Origin: Planctomycetota bacterium
GTDB lineage: Bacteria; Planctomycetota; UBA1135; UBA2386
Assembly (NCBI GenBank): GCA_020848735.1
Contig: JADLHO010000108.1
Span: 1 to 64,000 of the forward strand
DNA length: 64,000 bases
Direction: 5' to 3'
This document shows positions 53,769-61,954 of the stretch, piece by piece (position 1 is the stretch's first letter; the number at the start of each line of letters is the position of its first letter). The translations under genes were made by a program, and so were the position numbers. A model generated the notes under the pieces. The model did not search any database and was not told where the DNA came from. It saw only the letters and a program-made list of their open reading frames with translations.

Positions 53769-55469
53769 TCAGCGACCCGCGCCGCCCCGCACGGCGTCGA
53801 CGACCGTCTTCACGCGGCCGTAGTACGCGCGGTACCAGTCCTGATGCCGGGCCTCCGCATCCGCGGCGAGCTCCTCGCCGCGCAGCGCGCGGCGACGCTG
53901 CTCGAGGATCGCCGTCATCCCGTCGCGCCCTTCGCGCAGCAGCTGCACGAGCGGGTCCTGCGAAGGATCCGCGGCGTTCGCGCTCACGAGCGCGATGCAG
54001 CGCTCGGCGCAGTCGACGAAGGACTGCTCCTGATGCATGAAGAAGTGGAGCAGCAGCACGTGGAGCTGCACCGAGAGATCCGTGGCGTCGTCGTAGCCGT
54101 CGTCCTGTCGCGTGAAGCTGCGCGTCGCCGGAGCGCCGAGGGTCGCGCGCTCGACGAGCGCGTCGAAGAGCCGCCTCGCGATCTCGAGGTTGCCGGCCTT
54201 CGTGGGGTGCACGTAGTCGAGGAACCACTCGAAGCCGGGGGCGCAGTCCTTCGCACCGGCGAGCAGCGCGCGCTCCATGTCGACGAAGATCAGCTCCTCA
54301 TCGCCGCCCGCGATCTCGCGGAGCACGTCGTTGAGCGCGCTGATCGCGCGGAAGGGCGTGAGGTCGAGGTCCTTCGCGGCGACGAGCTCCGCCCGTGCCG
54401 CGTCGCAATCGCCCGCGGCGACGAGCGCCTTCCCGAGCAGGAACGCCGTCTCGGCGTGCGTGGGGTCCGCGGCGCGCGCGTCCCGCAGGGCCGCGATCGC
54501 GTCGACGGCGCGTCCCTCCTGCAGGGCCAACGCTCCGGCCTGATAGCGCTCCCGCCAGCGCGCGAGGGGCTCGCCCTGCACGCCGTTCCGCGACACGTTC
54601 GGATGCCAGTCCCTCAGGTTCACCGGCACCGTCATCAGCAGCAGGGGCACGCGCGCCTCGCGCGCGCTCGCCACCATGCTCGCGATGGTGAAGCGGTAGT
54701 GCCCGATCACGCTGGCGAGCTGCGCGGGGTCGGTCCGCAGCTCCAGCGCGAGCTGTTCGAGCTGCGAGAAGATGAAGACCCCCGCCTCGCGCATGTCGGC
54801 GTCGAGCTTCGGCGTCGGCGCCACGACCTCCGCGACGGTGCCGAGCAGGATCTCGAAGAGACGCGAGCGGCGGTTCAGCGCATCGACCAGGCGCTTGACC
54901 CCACCGGACTTCGCGTAGCTCCGGTTCTCGACGAACTCGTTGTTGCCGCACCACAACACGAGGAGATCCGGCTGGAAGCGGATGACCTCCTCGAGCACAC
55001 CGCGCACGCGGTACGACGGATACCCGTGTGCGCCGACGTTGAGCACCTCGACCGTGCGGTCGGGGTAGGCGGCTCGCAGTGCCTGCGCCAGATAGGCGCT
55101 GAAGGTCTGCTCGCCGGTGTGCGGCCAGCCAGCGGCGGCGGAGCCACCGAGGCAGAACACACGCAGCGTCCCCTTCGGCTTCTCGACGCGGAAGTGCACG
55201 TTGTTCTGCGCGTACAGGTCCGCGTGCTGGACGCGGAACCAGCGCTCGCCGGCGATCTCGACCTCGCCGAAGCGCGAGCTGGTCCCGGACAACCTCAGGT
55301 AGGGATCGTCGCTCCCCTGCCGCGGCGCGACCACGCGCACGACGAGCTCTGCGAGGAGGAAGAGCAGGACCGGCGAGACCACGAGGACGAGCCGGAAGAG
55401 GATGCGGCGGCCGCGCGGTGGCGTGCGCGAGGGAGCGTCGGTCACGGCCGCAGCGTAGCGACGGCGCAT
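53769..55469 (-). CDS. Membrane-anchored SGNH/GDSL hydrolase with TPR-like insert
   Basis: The product is 566 residues. A membrane helix lies at about 24-42 after an Arg-rich lead. The SGNH fold is shown by FCLGGSAAAGWP (Ser110 nucleophile), VLNVGAHGYPS (block II Gly) and WCGNNEF (block III Asn, 175-178), and DYVHPTKAG near residue 445 (catalytic Asp and His). Between blocks III and V a helical section (about 300-390, QAGALALQEGRAVDAIAALR) resembles TPR repeats. Such proteins deacylate or transfer acyl groups on glycans or lipids at the membrane. The start at 55469 is the first ATG; GTG at 55445 is an alternative. It diverges from the radical SAM gene, 44 bases away. Confidence 0.83.
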   Translation of the reverse strand: MRRRYAAAVTDAPSRTPPRGRRILFRLVLVVSPVLLFLLAELVVRVVAPRQGSDDPYLRLSGTSSRFGEVEIAGERWFRVQHADLYAQNNVHFRVEKPKGTLRVFCLGGSAAAGWPHTGEQTFSAYLAQALRAAYPDRTVEVLNVGAHGYPSYRVRGVLEEVIRFQPDLLVLWCGNNEFVENRSYAKSGGVKRLVDALNRRSRLFEILLGTVAEVVAPTPKLDADMREAGVFIFSQLEQLALELRTDPAQLASVIGHYRFTIASMVASAREARVPLLLMTVPVNLRDWHPNVSRNGVQGEPLARWRERYQAGALALQEGRAVDAIAALRDARAADPTHAETAFLLGKALVAAGDCDAARAELVAAKDLDLTPFRAISALNDVLREIAGGDEELIFVDMERALLAGAKDCAPGFEWFLDYVHPTKAGNLEIARRLFDALVERATLGAPATRSFTRQDDGYDDATDLSVQLHVLLLHFFMHQEQSFVDCAERCIALVSANAADPSQDPLVQLLREGRDGMTAILEQRRRALRGEELAADAEARHQDWYRAYYGRVKTVVDAVRGGAGR

Positions 55470-55487
55470 GCCCGAAGCGCCGCCTCG

Positions 55488-55495
55488 GCTACCCT
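55488..55495 (+). promoter_or_regulatory. Candidate -10 element (GCTACCCT) of the radical SAM gene
   Basis: GCTACCCT ends 18 bases before the ATG at 55514, in the short divergent gap. Confidence 0.42.
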
Positions 55496-55513
55496 GCGCC
55501 GACCTGCACCGCG

Positions 55514-57049
55514 ATGGCCGACCTCGTTCTCGCCACCCTCAACGCCCGCTACATCCACGCGGCCTTCGGGCTCCGCTGCCTGCGCGCCAACCTCGGCGAG
55601 CTGCGCGAGCGCTCCGTCATCGTCGAGCGCGACCTGCAGGTGCGGCCCGTCGACTTCGTCGAGCAGATCCTCGCGCAAGGGCCGCGGATCGTCGGTCTGA
55701 GCGTGTTCATCTGGAACGTCGCCGCCCTGACCCAGGTCGCCGCGATCCTGAAGCGCGTCGCGCCGGAGGTGGTGCTCGTGCTCGGCGGACCCGAGGTGAG
55801 CCACGAGACGGACGGTCAGCCGATCGTGGCGCTCGCCGACCACGTGATCCGCGGCGAAGGCGAGCTCGCCTTCCGCACGCTCTGCGAGGCGATCCTCGCC
55901 GGAGCACCGCGCGGGCCGAAGGTCCAGGACGCTCCGGCGCCCGAGCTCGCGCGCCTGACCCTGCCCTACGACGAGTACGACGCGGCGGACATCGCGCACC
56001 GCATCGTCTACGTCGAGGCCTCGCGCGGCTGCCCCTTCGAGTGCGAGTTCTGCCTCTCCTCGCTCGACGAGCGCGTGCGGCCCTTCCCCCTCGAGCCCTT
56101 CCTCGCCGCGATGGAGCGGCTGCTCGCGCGCGGCGTGCGGCACTTCAAGTTCGTCGACCGCACGTTCAACCTCGGCCTCGCGACGAGCCTCCGCATCCTC
56201 GGCTTCTTCCGCGACTGGCTCGCGCAGCCGGGTCACGACGCGCTCTTCCTCCACTTCGAGCTGATCCCCGACCGACTGCCCCAAGCGCTGCGCGACGCGA
56301 TCGCGGCCTTCCCACCCGGGACGCTGCAGTTCGAGGTCGGGATCCAGACGCTCGACCCGACGGTGGCCGCCCGCATCAGCCGTCGCATGGACTTCGCGCG
56401 CATCGACGAGAACCTCCGCTTCCTGCGCACGCACAGCTCGGTCCACGTCCACGCGGATCTGATCGTCGGCCTGCCCGGCGAGGACCTCGCGAGCTTCGCG
56501 CGCGGCTTCGACTCGCTGCTCGCGATGGGCCCGCACGAGATCCAGGTCGGCATCCTCAAGCGGCTGCGCGGCGCGCCGATCGTCCGCCATGACGCGGCCT
56601 TCGGGATGATCTGGAGCGACGATCCGCCCTACGAGATCCTCGCCACCGACGCGCTGGACTTCGCGACGATGCAGCGGCTGCGGCGCTTCGCGCGCGCCTG
56701 GGACCTCGTGGCCAACAGCGGCAACTTCGTCCGGAGCCTGCCGCTGCTCTGGCGCGACGCCTCGCCCTTCTTGCGCTTCCTCGCGTTCAGCGACTGGCTC
56801 GCCATCCGCTGCCAGGTGTTCTTCGGCATCGCACTCCACCGCCTCGCCGAGGCGCTCTTCGATCACCTCGTCCTCGTGATCGGCGTGCCGCGCGAGGAGG
56901 CCGGCAAGGCGCTCTTCGCGGACTTCCAGCGCACGCGTCCCAACGACTGGCCGGGATTCCTGAGGCCGTTCGCGGGCGAGGCCGCGCTCGAGCGACCGCG
57001 CGCGCCGCGCGCCGGGGCACGCCGACAGGCGCGGCACGGCCATGCGTGA
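55514..57049 (+). CDS. B12-binding radical SAM protein with DUF4080-type tail
   Basis: The product is 511 residues. An N-terminal cobalamin-binding-like domain (1-130) starts MADLVLATLNARYIHAAFGL with GLSVFIWNVAALTQVAAILK and VLVLGGPEVSHE. The radical SAM domain has the cluster motif C173-x3-C177-x2-C180 (RGCPFECEFC), followed by FKFVDRTFNLG and DLIVGLPGED. The C-terminal 150 residues contain LKRLRGAPIVRHDAAFGMIW, similar to the DUF4080 tail. The likely chemistry is cobalamin-dependent methylation or a rearrangement, but no substrate is known. Residues Asp and His of the usual DxHxxG cobalamin motif are not obvious, so B12 may bind base-off or not at all. Confidence 0.9.
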   Translation: MADLVLATLNARYIHAAFGLRCLRANLGELRERSVIVERDLQVRPVDFVEQILAQGPRIVGLSVFIWNVAALTQVAAILKRVAPEVVLVLGGPEVSHETDGQPIVALADHVIRGEGELAFRTLCEAILAGAPRGPKVQDAPAPELARLTLPYDEYDAADIAHRIVYVEASRGCPFECEFCLSSLDERVRPFPLEPFLAAMERLLARGVRHFKFVDRTFNLGLATSLRILGFFRDWLAQPGHDALFLHFELIPDRLPQALRDAIAAFPPGTLQFEVGIQTLDPTVAARISRRMDFARIDENLRFLRTHSSVHVHADLIVGLPGEDLASFARGFDSLLAMGPHEIQVGILKRLRGAPIVRHDAAFGMIWSDDPPYEILATDALDFATMQRLRRFARAWDLVANSGNFVRSLPLLWRDASPFLRFLAFSDWLAIRCQVFFGIALHRLAEALFDHLVLVIGVPREEAGKALFADFQRTRPNDWPGFLRPFAGEAALERPRAPRAGARRQARHGHA

Positions 57050-57160
57050 GCGGCAGGGCGTCGTCCCGGTGCCAGCGCGGCGTAGCTCTGAGCGACTCCA
57101 GGCGCGCGGCTCCGGCGCCACCCCGCCCACGGCCGATACATCCGCATCGCCGCTCTCCGC

Positions 57161-57802
57161 ATGCGCCTCGCCCTCGCCGCCGTCATCCTGCTCGGACTCG
57201 CCGATGCCGGGATGCGCCTGACGTTCGCCGGTCGCCATCAGCCGCAGGACTCGCTGCTCTGGGCCTTCGACGCGAGCCGGGAGACGAGCGTCCAGACCTG
57301 GTTCGCGGTCGTCGCCATGGCCTGCGTCGGCCTGCGTTGCTTCCGCCTCGGCGGCGATGCCCGCCCCTGGCTGCTGCTCGGCGCGGGCTTCACGTACCTC
57401 TCCCTCGACGACGCGTGCATGCTGCACGAACGGATCGGCGAGGCGCTCGCGCCCCGGCTCTCCGGCTTCGGCGTCTACTCGTGGGTCCTCGCCCTCGGCG
57501 CGCTCTTCGCCGTCGGCGGGATCGCGGCCTTCGCGTGGCTCTGGCGACGGCTCGGCAACGAGCCCGAGCGGCGGCGGCCCACGCTCGCAGGCTTCGTTGC
57601 ACTCGGTGTCGCACTCGCGATCGAGGTCGTGGAGGACAAGGTGATCCGCAGCGGCGCGACGCTGCGCGGCATCCCGCTCGTCGCCTACACGAGCTGCGTC
57701 GAGGAGACGCTCGAGATGCTGGGCCCGGTGCTCCTGCTCCTGGGCTTCCCGGAGCCGCGCTCCTGCACGGATGGACGCGGGCTCGCGCCGCAGCGACCTT
57801 GA
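57161..57802 (+). CDS. Hypothetical integral membrane protein
   Basis: The product is 213 residues with about six hydrophobic segments. A notable loop reads TYLSLDDACMLHERIGEALA, with an acidic pair followed by His and Glu; a second charged stretch in a helix is ALAIEVVEDKVIRS. These polar residues inside a membrane protein suggest a functional site, but I do not recognise a named family. It ends eight bases before the start of the following exported protein gene, so the two are probably cotranscribed. It follows the radical SAM gene by 111 bases. Confidence 0.75.
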   Translation: MRLALAAVILLGLADAGMRLTFAGRHQPQDSLLWAFDASRETSVQTWFAVVAMACVGLRCFRLGGDARPWLLLGAGFTYLSLDDACMLHERIGEALAPRLSGFGVYSWVLALGALFAVGGIAAFAWLWRRLGNEPERRRPTLAGFVALGVALAIEVVEDKVIRSGATLRGIPLVAYTSCVEETLEMLGPVLLLLGFPEPRSCTDGRGLAPQRP

Positions 57803-57809
57803 TCCGGAC

Positions 57810-59798
57810 ATGCCTCGGTCGACGCTCGTCCCGTCTGCCTGCATCGCGCGCTTCGCAGCGGTCCTGCTGACCGGACTGGCCGCCGGACAGGACGACGGCC
57901 AAGAGGCCCAGAAGACCGCGGCGCACGCCGCGCGCCTGCTGGCCGAGGCCGGGGCAGAGCGCCCCCTTCCACGCTCGTTCCTGACCGCGTGGCGCGACGA
58001 GCAGCGGCGTCCGATCGAGGACCTGCTCCTGCCCTTGATCGCCCGCTGCGTGCCTCGGGTCGATGCCCACGATCCCGATCGCACCCGCGTGCACGCGGCG
58101 TTGCTCCGCGTGCTGGCGCGCGGTCGGCTCGAGGCCGACGCAGGCTTGCAGGCCGGGGAAGCCGCGGAGTTCATCCGCTTCGCGCGCGCGCTCGGCGCGC
58201 CGGAGCTCGTGCCGATGCTCCACGCCTTCGACAATCAGCTCCGGCTCGATTACGTGGCGGGCGAGCGGGTCTACGGCCAGGAGCGCCTGGTCACCGAGCG
58301 CAACCCCGAGTTCGACGGCTGGACCGCGAACGTCAGCGCACTCCGCGAGGCGCTGCGGACGGCCGACGACAAGATCAGGTCAGCCGCAGGGATCGCGCCG
58401 TCGGATCCGGGCTGGGCGACCTGGCTCGGACTGCAACCCGGCATCCCGGGTTCGCTCGCCGAGCTGCTCGAGCTGCGCGCGCAGGCCGCGCAGAGCCTCG
58501 CGTTCCGCAGTTCGTTCCCCCCGACCGCCACGACCCAACGGATGGCGCTCGAGCGGGTCGGGGTCCCGGAGCTGACGCAGCGCTACGGGGGACACGCGGC
58601 GCGCGAGGTCGTCGTGCTCGCAGACGACATGAGCGTCGCCGAACTCGTGCGGTACGAGCTGCCCGAGACGGCCTACGTGAGACGCAGCCGGACGGCCTTC
58701 GCCGAAGCCGTCGACGAGTGGCGCGACCCGAAGCTCGTGTCCGACGAAGTCCGTGCGGCACTCGACCGACGCACGGACGAGGCCCTCGAGCGGCTGCTCG
58801 CGCGGATCGTCGCCGCGCGACTCGGCCGCTACCTCGCGGAAGGCCGGCGGGAGGGCTGGACGGACGAGCAGGTCCACGCCGAGGCCCTGGCATTGCAGTT
58901 CTGGTTCGGCCTCCCGAGCAGCGATCCGAGCGAACTCGCCGCAGCGGCCGATCCGGCGCGCGACCCGGCACCGGTGCTCGAGGCCCAGGTCGGCCAGGGC
59001 GGCTGGGCGCGACGCCTGCATGCGCTGATGCCGCGCCTCCCACCCTTCGAGGACCTCGTCGAGGTCCAGCGCTTCGAGTGCCGGGTCGGCGCGAACGAGC
59101 TCTGGTCGGGCGCCGATCTGCGCCACGTCGTCGTGCGTGAACCGGATGGCGAGCACCGGGTCTTCGATCTGGGCACTTACGCCGTGATCACCGGCGGCGA
59201 GGCCGAGCGCATCGCGGCGGGCGGGACGTCGATCTTCGGCCTCGGCGACGCGGTCACCTGGGCCGATGCCTCGACGAACGCCAGCTCCTTCGATGTGCGC
59301 TGGACCAACGAGTTCTGGGCGAGCATCCAACGTCGCATCGGCGAGTTCGAGTTCCGCCCCGTCTACTTCCGCGATGAGCGCGGCGTCGAGCATCAGACGA
59401 ACCAGCTCCTGGAGTTCGAGGTCGTGGTCGACGGACCGCGCGACGCGAATCATCGCCCGACCCAGCTGCCGGTCGTGCGGGTGCCGGTGCCGCAGCCGAT
59501 CCACGACGGCGGGCTGCTGGCGCGCGGACAACTCGCGTGGACCCTCTCGCAGGCGCGTCAGCTCCAATGCTCGCGCAGCAACTGCACCCACTCCCGCGTC
59601 GGGTGCTGGGATTGGAGCGGCGAGCCATCGATCGAGCTCTGGCATCTGCCGAGCGGAGATCTGCTGTGGCGCGCCGAGTCGTGCCGGCAGCTCGTCATCC
59701 TCGAGCACATCGGGCGCGTGCTCTCGGTCCACGAGGACCGGAGCAAGGACCCGATCCGGCGCACGATCCGGGTCTGGGGCATCCCGGCCGCGAAGTAG
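57810..59798 (+). CDS. Exported hypothetical protein of unknown family
   Basis: The product is 662 residues. A signal peptide (MPRSTLVPSACIARFAAVLL, cleavage near LAAGQ) sets the start at 57810 rather than at the in-frame ATG 39 bases upstream. The first 420 residues are largely helical. From about residue 440, short beta strands dominate (DLRHVVVREPDGEHRVFDLG, FEFRPVYFRDERGVEHQTNQ). The end has a Cys/Ser-rich stretch QLQCSRSNCTHSRVGCWDWS, which could be disulphide-bonded, and IRRTIRVWGIPAAK. I see no catalytic motif and recognise no family. It follows the membrane protein gene directly. Confidence 0.72.
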   Translation: MPRSTLVPSACIARFAAVLLTGLAAGQDDGQEAQKTAAHAARLLAEAGAERPLPRSFLTAWRDEQRRPIEDLLLPLIARCVPRVDAHDPDRTRVHAALLRVLARGRLEADAGLQAGEAAEFIRFARALGAPELVPMLHAFDNQLRLDYVAGERVYGQERLVTERNPEFDGWTANVSALREALRTADDKIRSAAGIAPSDPGWATWLGLQPGIPGSLAELLELRAQAAQSLAFRSSFPPTATTQRMALERVGVPELTQRYGGHAAREVVVLADDMSVAELVRYELPETAYVRRSRTAFAEAVDEWRDPKLVSDEVRAALDRRTDEALERLLARIVAARLGRYLAEGRREGWTDEQVHAEALALQFWFGLPSSDPSELAAAADPARDPAPVLEAQVGQGGWARRLHALMPRLPPFEDLVEVQRFECRVGANELWSGADLRHVVVREPDGEHRVFDLGTYAVITGGEAERIAAGGTSIFGLGDAVTWADASTNASSFDVRWTNEFWASIQRRIGEFEFRPVYFRDERGVEHQTNQLLEFEVVVDGPRDANHRPTQLPVVRVPVPQPIHDGGLLARGQLAWTLSQARQLQCSRSNCTHSRVGCWDWSGEPSIELWHLPSGDLLWRAESCRQLVILEHIGRVLSVHEDRSKDPIRRTIRVWGIPAAK

Positions 59799-59829
59799 GC
59801 CGGCACCGCGGGACCCCGGGACGCCACCG

Positions 59830-59844
59830 CCCCGGCCCCCGGGG
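59830..59844 (+). terminator. Candidate hairpin after the 57810 gene
   Basis: CCCCGG-CCC-CCGGGG, six GC pairs with a three-base loop, lies 31 bases after the stop. No T-run follows. Confidence 0.3.
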
Positions 59845-59867
59845 CGCGCGGGGATCGCGGGCGAGGG

Positions 59868-59917
59868 CGCCGGGTCTCCCGGCACTTTTCGTTGATAATC
59901 GCCGGGTCTCCCGGCAC
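59868..59917. repeat. Two direct copies of an 18-base palindromic element flanking a -10-like sequence
   Basis: CGCCGGGTCTCCCGGCAC occurs at 59868-59885 and 59900-59917, exactly 32 bases apart. Each contains the perfect inverted repeat GCCGGG-TCT-CCCGGC. The first copy is followed by TTTT, so it may end the upstream transcript. Between the copies is TTGATAAT, whose GATAAT (59894-59899) is a plausible -10 element for the ATPase gene. A dimeric repressor on both copies would cover that promoter. Confidence 0.6.
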
Positions 59918-59926
59918 CATCCCCAC

Positions 59927-61072
59927 GTGCAGATCGCCCGAGCCCTCGACCTGCGAGCCGCACTCGCGAAGCGCTCCCATTTCCTGTTCGGACCGCGCCA
60001 GACCGGGAAGAGCACGCTCGTCCGCCACCAACTCGCGGATGCCCGGGTGATCGACCTCCTCGAGAGCGACACCTACCTCGCGCTGCAACGGGCGCCGCAC
60101 AGGCTCCGCGAGTGGTGTGACAAGCCCGGCGAGACCGTCGTCATCGACGAGATCCAGAAGCTGCCGCAACTCCTCGACGAGGTGCAGATCCTCATCGAGA
60201 CGCGCAAGCAACGCTTCCTGCTCACGGGTTCGAGCGCCCGCAAGCTCCGCGCGGGCGGCGTCAACCTCCTCGGTGGCCGCGCGCGCTCGTTCCAGTTCCA
60301 CCCGCTCTCGATCCACGAGCTCGGCGACAGCTTCGACCTCGATCGGGCGCTGTACCACGGGCTCCTGCCGTCGATCTACCTCGACGAGGACCCCGATCCC
60401 GATCTCGCGGCTTACGTCGGCACCTACCTGCGCGAGGAGATCGCCCATGAGGCGCTCACGCGCAACGTGCCCGCCTTCGCGCGCTTCCTCGAGGTCGCCG
60501 CGCTCTGCAACACCGAGCAGCTCAACTACGCGAAGATCGCGAACGACGCGCAGGTCGCCCGGACGACCGTGCAGGAGTACTTCCAGATCCTCCGCGACAC
60601 GCTGCTCGGTTGGGACGTCCCGGCCTGGCAGAAGACGAAGCGGCGCAAGCCGGTCGCGACGGCGAAGTTCTGGTTCTTCGACTGGGGCGTCGTCCGGCAG
60701 CTCCGCGGGACGGGCAAGGTCCGCGCGCCGTCGCCGGAGTTCGGCCACGCCTTCGAAGCCTGGGTCGGGCACGAGCTGAAGACCTGGTGCGACTACCGCG
60801 GCAAGGGCGCGCCCCTGTGCTACTGGCGCTCGCAGGGTGGGCACGAGGTCGACTTCGTCGTCGGCGACGAGACCGCCGTCGAGGTGAAGGCGAGCGGCAA
60901 CGTCACCGATCGCCATCTCGCGGGAATGGCGGCGCTCGCGGAGGAAGGCCTGCTGAAGCGCCACGTCGTCGTCTGCCAGGAGACGCGCCGTCGCGTCGTC
61001 GACGGGATCGAGATCCTGCCGTGGCGCGCGTTCATGGACGAGCTGTGGAGCGATCGCCTGGTGCGCGGGTGA
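59927..61072 (+). CDS. AAA-family ATPase with DUF4143 domain
   Basis: The product is 381 residues. Walker A is GPRQTGKS (22-29), and the Walker B region is GETVVIDEIQKLPQLLDEVQ. RFLLTGSSARKLRAGGVNLL is the sensor-1 region. The C-terminal DUF4143 domain includes YVGTYLREEIAHEALTRNVP and YFQILRDTLLGWDVPAW, and ends with WRSQGGHEVDFVVGDETAVE VKASGN-like sequence, a nuclease-like fold relic (D-x-E-V-K). These proteins are widespread, often horizontally mobile, and their role is unclear. A GTG at 59927 is chosen because VQIARALDLRAALAKRSHFL begins the domain. The repeated palindromes ahead of it suggest autoregulation. Confidence 0.88.
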   Translation: MQIARALDLRAALAKRSHFLFGPRQTGKSTLVRHQLADARVIDLLESDTYLALQRAPHRLREWCDKPGETVVIDEIQKLPQLLDEVQILIETRKQRFLLTGSSARKLRAGGVNLLGGRARSFQFHPLSIHELGDSFDLDRALYHGLLPSIYLDEDPDPDLAAYVGTYLREEIAHEALTRNVPAFARFLEVAALCNTEQLNYAKIANDAQVARTTVQEYFQILRDTLLGWDVPAWQKTKRRKPVATAKFWFFDWGVVRQLRGTGKVRAPSPEFGHAFEAWVGHELKTWCDYRGKGAPLCYWRSQGGHEVDFVVGDETAVEVKASGNVTDRHLAGMAALAEEGLLKRHVVVCQETRRRVVDGIEILPWRAFMDELWSDRLVRG

Positions 61073-61104
61073 GGCCGCCGACGAACGACGCGACGCAGGC
61101 GGCC
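61073..61104. terminator. Candidate hairpin between DUF4143 ATPase and HNG-repeat genes
   Basis: GGCCGCC (61073-61079) pairs with GGCGGCC (61098-61104) directly after the ATPase stop. It sits between convergent genes. The loop is 18 bases. Confidence 0.3.
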
Positions 61105-61115
61105 GTCGCGCGGCT

Positions 61116-61868
61116 TCACTCGATACGCACGGCGATCTGCCCGTTGTGGGTCGCGAGCTTCAGCGAGCCCTTGCCCTCGCCGTAGGTCCCCGTCGCCGAG
61201 CCCTCGGCGAGGTTCATCGCGGTCGCGCCGGAGAGGCTGATGCTCCCGTTGTGCGCGGTCGCGGACACCTGCGCCGACGCGTCGCGGTCGAGGCGCAGCG
61301 CGATCGCGCCGTTGTGGGAGCGGAGCTCCACGTCGAGCTCGCGACCGCGGATCGAGCCGCGCACGCCGCCGTTGTGCGCGTCGACGTGCACGGGCGTGCT
61401 CACCCGGTCGAGCTCCACGGCCCCGTTGTGCGTGGCGGCCCGTAGTCCCCCACCGATCGCGCTCGCCTTCACGGCGCCGTTGTGCGTGTTCGCCAGCAGC
61501 ATCACGGCCTCGGGCGCCGTGAGCTTGAACGCGACATCGCCGTCGAGGTCCTGCGGCACGTTCAGCTTGAGCCGCAGCTCGCTGCCGTCGAAGTCCTGCA
61601 CGAGTTCGAGTCGCTTCAGGTTCTCGCGCGCCTGTTCCTCGCTCTCGCCGTAGGCCGTCACCGTCGCGATCCCCTCGACGACGGCGACCGGCATCCCCGT
61701 CACCTCCAGCTCGCCATTGTGGGTCGCGCAGTGCAGGCTCCGCAGCGCCGGCGTCTCCACGCGGATCGCCCGCTCCTCGGTGGCACGGTGGCTCGGCGCG
61801 AGGCAGCTCGCGCAGCAGCTTGCGAGGAGGAGGAACCAGCGACGCGGGGATCGGGAGGGGGGCTTCAT
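61116..61868 (-). CDS. Lipoprotein with seven HNG repeats (DUF4097-like)
   Basis: The product is 250 residues. The lipobox is LASC (Cys18) after MKPPSRSPRRWFLLLA. The body has HNG seven times in blocks of about 20 residues or more: CATHNGELEV, NTHNGAVKA, ATHNGAVEL, DAHNGGVRG, RSHNGAIAL, TAHNGSISL and ATHNGQIAV. Each HNG is followed by a short beta strand, which is the pattern of a right-handed beta-helix as in DUF4097 and GIN-type adhesin-like domains, whose surface exposes equal turns. No enzyme motif was found. It may bind surface structures. It is convergent with the ATPase gene. Confidence 0.82.
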   Translation of the reverse strand: MKPPSRSPRRWFLLLASCCASCLAPSHRATEERAIRVETPALRSLHCATHNGELEVTGMPVAVVEGIATVTAYGESEEQARENLKRLELVQDFDGSELRLKLNVPQDLDGDVAFKLTAPEAVMLLANTHNGAVKASAIGGGLRAATHNGAVELDRVSTPVHVDAHNGGVRGSIRGRELDVELRSHNGAIALRLDRDASAQVSATAHNGSISLSGATAMNLAEGSATGTYGEGKGSLKLATHNGQIAVRIE

Positions 61869-61891
61869 GGGCGGCGGAGGAGCGGCGACGC

Positions 61892-61899
61892 AGGCTAGC
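61892..61899 (-). promoter_or_regulatory. Candidate -10 element (GCTAGCCT) of the HNG-repeat gene
   Basis: Read on the minus strand, GCTAGCCT ends 23 bases before the ATG at 61868. Identical to the octamer at 15177. Confidence 0.42.
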
Positions 61900-61954
61900 G
61901 GAAGCGCGCGGCGGAGTTCAGCCCGGACACGCGCAACGCGGGGCGCAGCGCTCC

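Noticed and set aside
55442-58234. A 930-codon minus-strand open frame opposite the radical SAM gene
   Set aside because: No domain, unnatural composition, and it covers two clear plus-strand genes.
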